From Nymphaea colorata (lineage: Eukaryota > Streptophyta > Magnoliopsida > Nymphaeales > Nymphaeaceae), in NCBI RefSeq assembly GCF_008831285.2, contig NC_045139.1, positions 28,685,206-28,749,205 on the forward strand: 64,000 nt of DNA. The letters run 5' to 3'. A model generated the notes under the pieces. It was not told the origin of the DNA. It was given only the letters and a program-made list of their open reading frames with translations, and searched no databases. A program made the position numbers and the translations under genes. Positions 12,591 through 25,267 of this stretch are shown here, piece after piece (the stretch's first letter is position 1; every line of letters starts with the position of its first letter).

Positions 12591-13349
12591 CCCATGATTT
12601 TCTTTTTCTGTAATTATTGCAAAAACATTAATATTGGCACAGGTTATAAATGGCAGATTTAGACTTAAAAATTAACTGAAATTGTCAACTGTATCAAAGG
12701 GATGCAATTACTGAAAGAAATAAGGGGGTTACTAAACATATCCCTAGCTGGAAGTAGTAACTGAAAATGTTAAAAGGAGGGAAAAATTGAAAAGTTATTT
12801 CTTTCTTTGTGAGAGGCTGCAAGAATTTGTATGGCAGTTTTGGAGGCCTTGAAGAGGGTCTATTTAACCCTATACTGCAGCATTCTAAGTTACTATTTGT
12901 TGCAACCATAGAGGTTAGGGTTCCAGCAACTAGAAATTGGGGAAAAGTGAAAGCGAACCCTTGTTTCCTGCATCTTGGGGTGAAGATCAAGAGCAAAGAG
13001 GCACTGGTCCATGTGACTATCATCCGCGGCTTGGAGGATCTTGAAAGCGAAGGAGCTAGGGTGCTGACAGTAAAAAATCAGGGGCTGTACATTTAGAGAG
13101 ACCCTGGTAAGTGTTATATAGTTTCTTTTATAAATAATGTGTATAGGTAGGTATATATATAATATGCAAGGAGAATTCTACTTGGTGGGTCTGAAATTAT
13201 ACATGTAAATGCATGTTTTGCAAGGAAATCGTGCTAGACTGCCTTGGAAAGACAGCCTTCTTGGCGGACTGAATTGACTGCAGCACAGAGCAATAAGGTA
13301 TGGGAATACTTAGCTATGAGTGCAGCATGTAGCCCTTGTACCTTTGTTG

Positions 13350-13351
<2 letters not shown>
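12591..13351. other. Unique-looking sequence to the right of the satellite
   Basis: It starts TGTAAGGCCCATG abruptly where the satellite stops. It has an LTR-like feel (TG start, a TCTATTTAACC TATA-like box near 12860), but I found no matching second copy and no target duplication, so I do not call an element. No gene recognised. Confidence 0.4.

Positions 13352-13442
<91 letters not shown>
13352..13442. repeat. (TA)n microsatellite, about 90 bp
   Basis: An uninterrupted TA dinucleotide run of about 45 units. The apparent open frame through it is only alternating Tyr-Ile codons and is not a gene. Confidence 0.95.
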
Positions 13443-13445
<3 letters not shown>

Positions 13446-15420
13446 TGTTATAGTAGTGAATCTATGTATTTACATGCCTAGATATGAATAGATGTGTATT
13501 GGTGTATTTAGTGGATTGTGCTCATTTATGGGCATTACTGCAACCCTTTTATCTAGAGGACTGGTCAAGTGCCCTGGCATTCTAAGGGTCCGAGTAAACC
13601 ACCTTTAGAGGCAACCATAGATCTTGGCTTCTGTTTTTTTATTTGCTTGTTCTCATTGAATAGACTTATATGGCAATTATGAAATGTACTAGCACTTTGA
13701 GTATGTGAGGGAGGTGCAACAGGTCTGCTTTTCTAGGCTGTGCTTCTTATTGTTGCTGTTGTCGTATACTGGATTCATTCCCATGTTGCTCGATATTTCT
13801 GAATCAAGCTGGCTTTCTGGATATGGGGCTAAAACTAGATTGATTTTTGATTCCCAAGTGCCCTGGCATTATATATGTTCATGTCATAGTCACAATAAAC
13901 ATGTATTTTTTAAATGCAATAAATAAAATAATCATTTAAAATTTTAAAAAGCGCCTTTTTTAATGTTAACTTAAAAAACACGAAAAAATGTGTTTTTTTT
14001 TTTGCATTTTTCTTTTTTTCATTTTTTCACATTTTTCTTTTTCTTTCATTTTATTCATTTTTTCACATTTTTCTTAATGACAAACTGTTTTTTTTTTTCA
14101 TTTTCTAATTTTTATTTGTTGCAAATATACTTATTTTTTGATGTTTGTATTATTAGTTTCTCACTTATTTTGTTTTTTCCCTCATTTTTAGTTTTTTATT
14201 TTTTTAAAAAAAATGACTATATTTTTTTTTTGTATTTTTTCCTTTTCTTTCAAGCTTGCCGCATTATAACCTAGAAAAAACCTTGTTGCTTAAAACAGGC
14301 CGAAGTTTTTCGTGACTATGGTTCGTGTCATACAACTTCTAACTGTACATACATGGTCTACGTTGTACCATCATCTATTTCTTTTGTCTGACCCAACATG
14401 GGTATGACTGCTTGATGTATTGGATTTATAAATTTGTTTGGCTAGTCTACTCTTCTTCCTTTGAGTAAGATATGAATTTTTGAAAGCTGAGAGAATGACA
14501 GAAAAGGTTTGCAAATAGTGACATGAGAGTAGATACTGCATGCTTACATTAGCTCTGATAGCAAATTGATAGGTCAACTTCAGTAAAAAACTGCAACTAG
14601 TTCGAGTATCTTCAACATATCAATATGTACATATGCAAAGGTGCTATTGCTTGCCTCTTGCCAATGACAATAGGCCTGCGGTATTCTAGAGTCTGTTCTT
14701 GTGTACTTGAACTGATTTTTAGATAATCTCATCTGTATCTGCTCTCATGTACCTTGCAAGCAGACCTTTTGGGGTGTCGGACCATCAAAAGCTGAGGTGA
14801 AAAATTCACAACTATTGCGTTGTTTTTTTTTTATGAATTGCAAAGAAGAACAATGAATATTTCTTTTGTCACCACATATTTACGAATCTCGTGTTTCACG
14901 TTGAGATTAATGATGCACAAATTGATCCATCGGCTTCTTGTCCTCGCTACAAGAACTTCACTATTCGCTGACATGGAAAAGGTCAATGAAAAAAGGTTTT
15001 ACTAACGCGGCTTGCTGCAAGAAGAAAGTTGAGTTGAGAGGTAGCATAGAAAAAATGTGCACGTGTCAGGGAATAGGCACCTTTACTAGCATAGAAAATT
15101 CCTACTTGATGCAGTTGCGGCATAAATATAATTTGATCTTACAATTTTGACGAGGCTCTAGAGGGATCCTTGCTTGGCAAGGAAAAGTGCAACTGGGGAA
15201 GCTCCTTCCTACTTCGTCTCATGGAAGCACCAAAACTATCACTCATAGCGGTCTCTTCTAATCATTAATGCCAAGAGTTAAGATGGTCAACCGCTAAATT
15301 AAATATGGCGGAATATGCTTGTAACGGCATAATGAAATGACTCTGCCTTTTCATAATTCTCCTTTTTCATGAAATATACGCAATAACTTTTCTGGCTCAT
15401 CTTCTCGGTGGTGTTCCTGC
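13443..15420. other. AT-rich intergenic sequence
   Basis: No gene recognised. 13990-14260 is very T-rich on the + strand, with many TTTTT and TTTCATTTT runs, and its open frame is low-complexity Phe-rich. A 15-nt string CAAGTGCCCTGGCAT occurs twice, at about 13566 and 13856. Confidence 0.5.
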
Positions 15421-15552
15421 GAACATAATACTTTAATAAAAAATAACAAAGTTAAATGAACATAATACTTTAATAAAAAATAACAAAGTATTAAAAGTTA
15501 TTTTTTTAAAAGTTAAATGAACATAATACTTTAATAAAAAATAACAAAGTTT
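15421..15552. repeat. Short AT-rich tandem repeat (three copies)
   Basis: The block GAACATAATACTTTAATAAA, plus its AAATAACAAAG tail, occurs at 15421, 15458 and 15519. The starts are 37 and 61 bp apart. The copies are almost identical, so the duplication is young or slippage-derived. Confidence 0.85.
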
Positions 15553-16652
15553 ATAATTCGTGCATTAAATCAAATAAATTTGCCATGGGTTGGACTGAAA
15601 CCAACTATAAGCCATATCGAATATTTTCTAGGTGGGGTTCGCACAGCAAACTGATTGGAGGCATGAAAGAAGTTCAAATCTTATGGGCATCACCTTTTTA
15701 TGTTGTAAAAGGAGGAAATATAAGGATGCTACCTCAAATCAACAAAAAAAAACCTATTGAATATGGAGGAAAGAAAGGAGGGGGGCGGCTTCGACCTTGG
15801 AGGATAAGAGAAAGCGGGTGGGTTAGACCTGCACTTGGCTCTTTTGACTCATCCTTGCTTTCACTTTCAGGCCTAAAATTGTGTCAACCATGCGGTAGAT
15901 ATAATTCACTATTAACTTAATAGTTAATATCACACCCTATAAGGTGAAAATATAGCCCCTGAATTCGCATCGCGTCTTTTCCCATCCAACCAACAAAGCT
16001 AATGTTGATATTTTTTTAAACGAAGTTTTTTTTGGTGAAATATTTGATATTAGGCATTGTCTTTCGATGTATTGGCACTTGTTTAGGTGTCCAAAATGCT
16101 TTATTATTTTGTATATTTTCTCGCGCTTCTCAAAATTATAAATGTTGTCACATTTTTTCTGAAATTTTTTTACAAAACGTGTTGAAAAAAAAGGTGCAAG
16201 ATTATTTCTTGACGATGAAATCCTGAGAATGAAATATAAATGGAGATGGGCTGATTTCTTATTCAAATTAAAAATAGTTTAAAATATTGTAAATTGATTT
16301 TAAAATAAAAAAGGAGAGGGAATCAACTGATACACTGATTTAAGCTCGACGTTTGGATTTTGGCGGCAGTTCTGGGAAAGGAGAGCGACGGAACGGATGG
16401 CGACGACTTCTCTGGCTGACGGACGATGGAATCTTGCGGAATTAATTTTCAAACTGCTGCACCGGGAAAAAGTCAGCAGTTTCCGGGACTATAGAACCTC
16501 TCTCTCTCTGGAGAGAACACCAAAACCCAGTGATGTTGAAATCTTTTTTTGCTCTCTTTGGGTAGAAGGATTCGAAACAGAATTCTATCTTCATGAATTT
16601 TAGTTCTAGCTTTCGATCTGCATGTTTGTTGTTAGATTGAGAGAGGAAAAAC
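15553..16652. other. Intergenic sequence before the GFAT pseudogene
   Basis: No gene recognised. A 111-codon + frame at 15585-15920 and a 68-codon + frame at 16397-16603 have no familiar motif. The stretch 16370-16650 is GC-richer and may be the former 5' leader of the GFAT copy. Confidence 0.4.
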
Positions 16653-18345
16653 ATGTGTGGGATTTTCGCGTACATAAACTACAATGTACCAAGGCGCAGA
16701 AGATACATTCTCGAGGCCCTTTTCGACGGACTCCGACCTCTACAACATAGGGGTTGTGATTCATCCAGCATATCCATCCCCAACTCTGAGAGCGGCTTCA
16801 TATTCATATTCCCTGCAGATTATCGGGTTCCTCTAGTTTTCCGGCAGAAAGGTAACCCCAATCGTCTGGTGGAAGCCGTATGCAGAGGTTTGTGATTAAT
16901 GGGTATCTCGAACTTATGGTGTGTGCTGGGAGTTTTCCCTTTCTCTGTACTTTGGTTTTCGAATTGGGCTTGCTCCATTGCTTCCGTTTTACAGATCGAT
17001 TTTCCCTGTTCAGTTGATATAATCGTCGGAGTTGAGATTCCTTTTGCAGTTTCTTTGTTGGTTCCGGGAGGATCTCGAATCGACCCTCTTCTCCACACCT
17101 TTCTCTGGTGATTCGAGGGTCTCCTGCTACCGCCGACTGAATTTGATCATCTTGTTCCGTCAATTTTGTTCGCACAGAGTTGGACTCTACAGGTTTGGAC
17201 TTGGAGAGGTACTATCCGGGCACGTCGGAATTGCGCACACACGTTGGGCAACTCACGGTTCGATATTGGCGAAGGACATGAATTCCTGGTCATTCACAAT
17301 GGATCCTCACCAATTATCAGGTAAGCAGTACTTGCAGAAAAGTAATTTATGAATGTTTGCAAGTTTCTTGGTCATTGGTTTCCTTCTATCCGCTTATATG
17401 CATTGGACTTTCTTCATGGGCATCCAAATGCTTTGCATGAGGTCCACATTGTTTCGTATCCACTTATCTTGGAACTTAAATGTTTGGAGAACGTTGCAAA
17501 CAACAAGCTGATAGCTGCCGCGAAGGAATTGATCATTACATAATGTACACATGCTTGCAAGGTCACATGAGAAAATGATTTTGAGAGTACGATCAGATCA
17601 ATTTCCGGTAAAAGTCTTACTGGTTTCCCTCCCAACTGTGTAAGGGCTGCTAATCGACTGGTCGATTGACCTATGGCGTAAAATATTTTCAACTTCCTGA
17701 GTTTGACCCAAATAATGGAAAGGTAGAATGTCAGCCTGCATTCGTCGTTACTGAATAAGCACGTTTATTACCTTCAATAGGCGACTGTGGCTATAGTTCA
17801 AGGCATTCTCATTACTGTTTTCAGAGAGCCGTCGCCGAGTGAAAATCTCCATAACGGGCTCATCTGAGCGACAACTGCTTCGGACTTTTGGTCTTATAGA
17901 CAGCTTTAGAATTTGCTAACTTTATTGTTCTTATTGTTGTGGTTCTTCTTCTTCCTCGTCCTTTTTTGCAAGAAAGAGATAAAATGCATTATTATTAGTG
18001 ACACACCGCCTATTTCATTGAATAAGCGAGTTTCTTTCTTTTGATGCTGCTGTATATTTCAATGGTTTCAGGGAATGGAAATTAATTGGTCACTAGAATT
18101 TTCCTTGGATTTATGATTTTGTCACTTGGTGGAGTTTCTGTCATTATTAAGTTTGGATTGGATGTTGATATATGCTAAGCTTCACGGAATATGATTCATG
18201 AGCTTAACTTCGTTGAGCCATCCATCTTCAAGTTTGAATCTGACACATATACGGAAGTGATCCCAAAGTTAGCTAAGTTGGCTTATGATACGCTGTTGGA
18301 ACATAAAGATGGAGACGGCCAAGGTGAAGTGTTTCCCTTAAAAAT
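16653..18345 (+). pseudogene. Truncated GFAT (glutamine:fructose-6-phosphate amidotransferase) pseudogene
   Basis: The first exon starts [20 protein letters not shown]. This is the N-terminus of the class II glutaminase domain of GFAT, where Cys2 becomes the catalytic N-terminal nucleophile. The exon runs to about 16886 (donor G/GTTTGTG). A second exon follows at about 17178-17322 (after TTCGCACAG) and includes HVGIAHTRWATHG and LVIHNG. A third lies at about 18190-18345, with FKFESDTYTEVIPKLAKLAY. Evidence of decay: the conserved RGYDSAG appears as RGCDSSS, a frame change separates LDLERYYPG from HVGIAHTRW, a deletion with another frame change lies before LVIHNG, and the third exon is out of frame at its start. 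The rest of the enzyme (end of the glutaminase domain and the SIS sugar isomerase domains) is missing. Introns are kept, so it arose by DNA duplication rather than retroposition. The intact enzyme makes glucosamine-6-phosphate. Confidence 0.85.
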
Positions 18346-18718
18346 ACTCTGCTAAGAATCCAGGCTCCGTTTGGAGCAGCTTGCATTAGGCTCCCCAACG
18401 GTGTAAGTCCAAATAGCCATACCAGAAAGAAAATGTTACAATGGTTCTAATACATTTCAGCATAAAAAAAATGTTTGACAAGGAGATGGATGATAATTCT
18501 AGAAAAACGAGACTGCATAGAGCGAAGAATCCAGAGCTTACAGAGTCTATGATGACAGAACTGGGTGGCAGTACATTGATGAACATGTTTTTCTTATTGT
18601 ACATGTCTACACCTTTGAATTGATGAACAAGCTCATGTATGCATGGCCATGCCATCCATGAGTTTAGGTTCAGAAAGGCAAGAGGAAAAAGCAAGAATAC
18701 ACATAATGCAAGCTTGGT
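18346..18718 (-). other. 3' flank of LHCA4
   Basis: Non-coding, AT-rich. It probably contains the LHCA4 3' untranslated region on the - strand (AATAAG-type signals near 18595) and the break where the GFAT copy is truncated. Confidence 0.5.
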
Positions 18719-19950
18719 TTAAACTCCCCGAAGTGTTTGGACGATGGTGTTGTGCCACGGGTCAGACAGATGCTGTAGCAGGTTCTCAAATGGACCTTTT
18801 CCAGTTATGTTGTGTTGAATGACAAAGCCCAAGAATGCCAACATGGCCAGCCTCCCTGCAAAAGAAATCAACAAATGAAAATTTGAGGATCCAAATTGAA
18901 GTGACTTCTCATAAGATCCTTTGTCTCTGATCAGGTTCAAAAAGTGCTAGGGGCTAGCATGTCATTGCTGGAAGTTATTCATCTCAAGTCTCTTTTTGTT
19001 GAAGAACCTGATCTAAATGGGGCTATGTGGGAACCTATAATCTTGCTGATTGGAACAATCAAGTGCATGTGCAGAACAGCCACAAGGTTAGATTATGTCC
19101 TCACTGTAGTGACACGGATACTCTGATAAGGACTTGTATATCTCACAGCCCAGTAGGCGAATGCCTTGAGCCGAAGTCATTGTAGCAGTCAAAGCTCAAA
19201 CTAACCAAGGAGATGGTGCTAATTTTATAGTGCGTATGGGGAAGTTACCGTTGGCTATCTCCTTCTCCTTAGCCTCCAAGGTTGGAGCGAAGTTGAGAGG
19301 GTTGAAAATTCCTCCTGGGTAGCCAACTTCATTTGGTGGCAAGCTGTAGCTCTTGAAGATGGGATCCTGGTTAACGCTGCCAGGGTTCTTGATATCTTGC
19401 CACCTTCTGATCTCCACATAGTGGAAAAGAATGAACTCGATCACGAACAATGTTGAAGATGAGGCGAAGTACTCGGATTTTCCAGCATCGTACCACTCAG
19501 GCACGTTGATGATTCCGATCTTGGTGAATACCTCGGGCAACAACATCCCTGCAACACCGAGCATAGCCCACCTGCCATTGACCAACTCGGCCTGCACGAA
19601 CCACTTCAAATTTTCTGGGTCCTCTGCTAGGCCTAGTGGGTCGAAGCCGTTATCTCCAGGAAGGCTGCAGTTGGTCGTGCAAGATCATGAGTGTAAACGA
19701 ACCATCTCAAGGGAAGAAAAGAAAATAAGTAGATGAAGAAGAAGAAAACACACCTGCCATTGAGATATGCAGGGGACGCCAAACCGGGCAACCACTCTCC
19801 CTTCTTGGCTTCAACCTTTAACGGGCTAACGCGATCCAGCGACGGGAAGCTCTGGGCCCCGATTCCCCTCGCCAACCTGCCGGAGCGTCCCGTGAGGAAG
19901 GTCGACGGCCTGAAACCCCCAAGAGAAGCCTGCATCGACATGGAGGCCAT
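18719..19950 (-). CDS. Photosystem I chlorophyll a/b-binding protein LHCA4
   Basis: Three exons on the - strand (19754-19950, 19249-19664, 18719-18855) join in frame to 249 residues, close to the usual LHCA4 length of about 250. All splice sites are GT-AG. Residues 1 to about 48 are a plastid transit peptide ([15 protein letters not shown], Ser/Arg-rich). The mature protein starts near KKGEWLPGL. The first membrane helix carries ELVNGRWAM with Asn95. LHCA3 and LHCA4 use Asn here, where most antenna proteins have His, to bind the chlorophyll responsible for far-red forms. The middle helix has [11 protein letters not shown], and the third has [17 protein letters not shown]. The C-terminus [18 protein letters not shown] separates it from LHCA1, 2 and 3. 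The protein binds chlorophyll in the LHCI belt of photosystem I in thylakoids. No damage is seen. Confidence 0.95.
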
Positions 19951-20086
19951 GATCTTTCGACCGGGAAGCTCTGATGCCCACTGGTAGTTGGGTTGGCGAG
20001 GGAGGGAGGAGGGAAATTGCTGCCGGAGCTCTGCTTCTCCCCACCCTGAAGTATTATTATTTCAATGGTGCCAACACCGCTGGTTG

Positions 20087-20210
20087 CTGGAGTCCCACGT
20101 TGGCAGTGGACGGCGAGGATTGATCTCGGGGAAGATCTGACGGTGGCGTTTCCTGTGTCATCAGCACTCTGCCAATCGAAACGCCCCCACCCTTATCCGG
20201 CTTTATCCTC
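20087..20210 (-). promoter_or_regulatory. Putative LHCA4 light-responsive promoter
   Basis: About 140-260 bp upstream of the LHCA4 start there are two GATAA I-box cores on the - strand (plus-strand TTATCC at 20193-20198 and 20203-20208), an ATTGG/CCAAT box at about 20172-20176, and an ACGT core (AACGTGGG) at about 20094-20101. I-boxes and ACGT elements are typical of light-regulated Lhc promoters. A weak AT-rich TATA candidate lies near 20051-20063. Function is inferred from position. Confidence 0.4.
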
Positions 20211-20959
20211 TGGAATCGCTCGCTTTCTATGGCTCTGCGCGGCTGGAGAATCCTCTCCCTCCAATGAACCCTCGCCACCTAATCGTACAACGATTGTCTG
20301 CGTATCTTTACCTCGAACCAGAAGGAGTCAACGTGGATACGTCCCCAATTTCTAGCTAGTAAAATATTCATGATGGCCCCAATTATCTGGGCAATCCAGA
20401 AAAAGGGGGCGTGATGCAGTAACACACAGAAGAGAGGAGGTTTTCACTATCCCGTAAGTTAATCATCCAATTTAACTTTCGCTTTTAAATGGTCACACAT
20501 TCACACGTTTTCAGAAAGGAAGCTGGGTTTCCCTGCATTATTATATTCTTCTTTAATTCGTCTCTTGACAAAGTGAGCCCTCATGGGTGAAAGTCGTCTC
20601 GGTGATTTTTTTTTTAAGAAAAAGCTATGCCCACTGAATTACGGTTCCATTTTAGACGAATTTGTCTAATCTTAACTATATTGTTTCCTATGAGGGCAGA
20701 AGAAGCGCAAGTCCTGTGTTTTCATAAATGCAGAAGATCATAACACGATGATGACTATTTCATCTAATTTTCATTAACCAGTTCCATGTCAAACTCTTGT
20801 GTCCACGATGGACGAGGAGCCATGGCTCCCCCCACCCTTTCTCTCGTCTCTAAGGTTCAAAATGGCGACAGGGAGTTGTCCTCATGGGAATTAAACTAAC
20901 TGCAGCTAGCCACTTCTTATGTTAATTAACATTAACAAGCAATACCAAACCCATATACC
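20211..20959. other. Intergenic sequence
   Basis: No gene recognised. A T10 run near 20608 could be the poly(A) tail of the adjacent LINE read on the opposite strand, but the link is not certain. Confidence 0.4.
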
Positions 20960-21835
20960 ATTAGAACGAACAACGGGATGGAGCTGTCTTATAATACAGT
21001 CTACGTCACAGAGAATCCTTGTTGATAGCTTGCGGACCTCTACTTTGACAGTACCTCTATAATAAACCGCATCGTTTCTAGCACACCATACGCCCCATCG
21101 CGTACCAGATTTTCCGTATCATATTCATGCGTTCTCCCTTAGCACCGATTTGGACACCCGATGACATCCCTCACTAGAGATTGTCTCATAACGAAAACCT
21201 TAGGCGAGTTCCGCACAGTTGGGTATAGATGATTCATGGTCGGGCAGTACCAAAATAGATGTTGCATGGACTCCTCTTGAACGAGGCAAAGGGTACATCT
21301 ACTAGGGAGATGGAAGCCCCACCTCTTCGATTTTGTATCATGAGTTTGATTCTTTCCCTCTACAATCAGCCATGCTGAAGAGGATCTTTCCCCCCACAAA
21401 TAGCCTTTTGGAAGCCATTCCAAGCCTGGTGGTAATAAAGAGTGATAAACCTTAGCAACCGAAAAGTTCCCCGTAGAGGTAGTCGCCCAACTGAACCAAG
21501 TGGGATAGAGCATCGTCGTCATTGCCATCCTCGAAGAACTTGAAGGCCTTTATCCAATATCAAAGCCATAAGTTTGACCTAGAACAGTCATGCATACGGA
21601 TGGGAACTCGAGAACTAATTTGATTGGAGCCCACTCAGATCGTAAGTTGACAATTGTGATGACCTTCGCTATCATGCCACAATAACTTCCTCATAATGAC
21701 CTTGATTTGGTTGACAACATTGGCGGGCATGAAGTGATCTGACATTAGGAATTGCGGAATAGGACTAACCACAAGCTCAATAAGTGTCACCCGACCAGCA
21801 ATAGATGAAAAAGTGCTTTTCCAAATTTGTTACTT
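20960..21835 (-). mobile_element. L1-type LINE fragment (end of reverse transcriptase and zf-RVT domain)
   Basis: Reading the - strand from about 21830, the sequence gives SIAGRVTLIELVVSPIPQFL, then VNQIKVIMRKLLWHDS. This is the thumb region that follows the catalytic core in plant L1 reverse transcriptases (cf. SFAGRxxLIxSVLSSIP). After frame changes it continues at 21139-21528 as a zf-RVT domain: LPSRCTLCLVQEESMQHLFW followed by CP. The 5' part of the element, including the endonuclease and the YADD core, is missing, and several stops interrupt the frames. It is a dead 5'-truncated copy. Both ends are approximate. Confidence 0.8.
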
Positions 21836-22049
21836 CTTTAGTATTATTTTTTGCTTGATCCCACCCCACCCCGCCCCAAGCAGCAGATGTTAACTTTGAG
21901 AGTTGAAGTGCAAGGTCCAAGTAAGAGAATCAAGAATCACCTGCGCCACAGTTAAAAACCCTTTCGGTTGACTTCTGAAGTTGTACGTCTCCATTGAAAA
22001 TGTGGACTCTGCATTTCGCCCCATTAACCTGATCAATACCTGTAACTGC

Positions 22050-22080
<31 letters not shown>

Positions 22081-25000
22081 AGATCTATCTGTGGTTGTCA
22101 CACGATTTTGTTGGTTCTTGTTGAAATCTGACCATAGAGATGTGGTTCATTGTTCAGAAATACGTAAATTAAAAAAAAAAAAAAAAACACTACAGTTTAT
22201 CGGAAGACCATTGAAACGAAAGGTAAATTGAAAAGAAGATGGTAAAGCGAAATTAGGAAAACAGTAGATGGAACAGGTAGAAATGCAGTCTGAAATTTAA
22301 CCATTTGCCATGTTGCACTAAGTAACTTACGGTGCTCACCATACCAAGAAGATGCCATTAGTACTCAAAGCTGCCCTCTTCATCTCCTCAATTCCCCGTA
22401 AAGCGAAGTCTGAGTGCTTATCTCAGACACCCAAAGGTTGGTTTATACTGGCCAGATCCACCCCGGTCACTTCACTCTCAGGATTTGCTGCTTTAAGGGG
22501 CTCTTTCTTCGGCTTTCGAAATCTGTTTGTCTCTCTCTTTTGTTAATATAGCTATAATTCTTGTTACAGTAAAGCTTATGGGAGACATGACTTGTTTTGA
22601 GGTTTAATTAATTGTTATACCTCTTTTCTTGCTTCAGTACAGTAAAAATGAAAGGGAATCGAACTGAGGTTTTTCGTTTATAGACTTTACAAACTTGGGA
22701 CTTCCTACACTGTACGGATAGTTCATTTTAATGGACGTACTTTGTTATCAAAGATTTTGCTGTATTTCGGGACAGACTCATTTCAAACGTCGTTCTATTT
22801 ATACTAACTACACTTGATATGCATTAGTTTTCTATTGGCTTGAATGCCCATGAGTGGTTTTCAAATCGTCCTTTGTGGGCGTCTTTATACAGAAGCTAGC
22901 GCCTGCACCTGTTCACTTTTCTACTACAGGTTGAGTTTGTGTAGTCTTAGACATCCATGCATTATGAAACCTAAGTAGGAAAGGGATCCTAATATCTCTG
23001 TTCTTATTAACTTGTAAGTAAAGGACCTAGATGATACTGCTTTTAGATGATCATTTGACAGGCATCAGGTATGGGTTTGAGCGGAATTGGGCCTACAAGT
23101 GCCTGATAGATGTGAGAGTTGGTGAAGGCTTGACTTCCTGATGATTAGTTATGCATATGTGGGCTTTCATTTATGAGTATGACAATGGTCTGGTTCACTA
23201 AAATGGATTTCTTTTCTGTCATAGAATATCAACATATTTTTGTAAACAGGTGTTCTTGAGGTAAATTTTAGTTTCGTCAATTCATAAATGACTCTAATTC
23301 TAATTCGTCATAAAATTTCGCCAGTTTGTTAATCAATCAATTCAGCCGATTCTCTAAATCATGCAGCTGACAAATTTGTTTCTGGAAATAGCTTTACCAA
23401 TATTGATACAAATTAACCCTTACATACTGATCTGGAAACGAAGTCCAAAAGCTTCATTTTCCTTTTCCTTTTCTTTTTTTTTCTTTTTTTTTTTTTGGTT
23501 ACTTCAATTTGCTATATTTGAAATCTTGGTCGAGTGTAATGTCACTATATTATTATGTGGATTCGTACTGAAGGAAGAAAGGCTCGCTTCAACCTTTCAA
23601 TTGGTCATTAAGGTGGGATGTATTGGAACGTTGGCAGACCGTGATCCAGCTTTTCCAGTCATCAAAGTAAGATGATCTCTATGAGTTTGGAAGTCTCAAG
23701 CCCCTAGGTACATGGCCAGGTAAATTGAATCCTCTTTGGAAGAAAAACAGGAACTTTCTACTAACTTTAGGTACTGTTAATGGTAATCTGTGTTTCAAGA
23801 TGTCAAGAAGTGGGTGAACCAAATGTCGTGCTCTTTGAGTTAGGCAAGTTGGGCAGAATATGAGGAGCAGATCGTGTCGATGGAGATGCACTTCGTACTA
23901 AACTCCTGGCTTAAAATTTGAAGGTCAATCACCTTAGCCATAACGTGGATAGAATATCCTGTTTGTGATTAAATTGACATCTTATAATTTCGTAATCGAA
24001 ATCTTCTGATACGTAAATTATAGATACACCCAAAAAAGGTGGTGCTGCAAGGCTGAAGCAAAAGTTTCGTGCCTGGGTCCATCAAAATAAGCAACTTAAA
24101 CCGGCTTGGTTCATTTTGTGCATGGGATGAGTGGCCCTTTCAATTCCCGTGCGCATGATTCCATGTGTATGTCAAAACTGGCGAGTCTACTTTTACTGCT
24201 GATGCGCTTGAAGGTTGTTGTCTGGCTCCCCTGAGACAATATCTACTGTTCGGATGATATGGTTCGAAGCTACAGAGTTTCCTCATGGCATTTCTCCTTG
24301 TTATTGCTCTTCGAGTAAAAATTAAGAGAACCTCCACCTTAATTTTAAGGGTGGTCGCCAAATCCGCCACTGTTGACACAGCTTAATAAACAAAAAAAGG
24401 GAAATACTAATCGCAGCGATGCATGCACTCTAACGAAAGGTGTCAGAGGTGCGTACTCCACATGACAAGTGCCATGAGCTTGAGCTGATGATTCACACCA
24501 ATGGCCGGCAGGGGGTTTCTCAGAGCAGACAACATGACAGATGATTAGCAGCCTCGTATTCAATTATTTCAAGCATCTCATAACCTTACTAGGTAGTCAG
24601 GCTCAGACTCTTAACCAACTTTGGCACGGAAAGCTGGCCACAGGTTCTGAACCACTAAATCAAGAACCATAATTACGTCCTTAGTCACTTTTGCTCATGA
24701 AAAGCCACTTTGAACAATTTTGGAGTGATAAAATTGAAAAACGAAGTGCCGCTAGGTGAAAGGAGGAAGGGGAAAAGTCACTGAGAAATGAAAAGGAAGA
24801 GGAAACAAGATATCTCCAAACACCATTTTCCCTTATTAAACAACCACAAAATATACAGTCTTATGCATCCACTTCTTCAATATACCAAGGACGAATTGAG
24901 AGAAAAACTGCTTACACCGTTACCATCTTGACCTTCTTCATACAGGGATCAATATGGTGGAAAAGAAAGAAAAACACTTATTTTTCTCTCTGCATCTATA

Positions 25001-25267
25001 TATGCAAGCTGGTGGCGGGTGGTAAATATAGCCTCTGCCACTTTCGCTTGAGTACCAAATGGGCACGCGACAAACTTAAGACACAGGCATGACCATTAAC
25101 CGGTCAAGAATGATTAGAAAGGCCACCTTCCAAGAGGAAGAGGAAGAAAAGAACATTAAGGAGAACATAAATAATTTTAACTGCATACTGCTTTGCTCGA
25201 GGATGTGACTCGGATTAATGAAGGGGATGCCAAGGAGAGCTGAGGGCTTATATATGGTGAGTTTGTT
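21836..25267. other. Intergenic sequence, including the expansin 3' flank
   Basis: No gene recognised. There is a (GA)n microsatellite at 22052-22076, an A-run near 22170-22187, and a T-rich tract near 23465-23500. Short open frames such as 22352-22546 and 23361-23675 (+) have no family motif. The part from about 24850 to 25267 probably includes the expansin 3' untranslated region. Confidence 0.5.

Noticed and set aside
12591-13351. Possible solo LTR at the satellite edge
   Set aside because: TG start and a TATA-like box only. No CA end with a matching target duplication was found, and the satellite does not resume.
13244-13453. 69-codon + frame with a Tyr-Ile repeat
   Set aside because: It is simply the (TA)n microsatellite read in frame.
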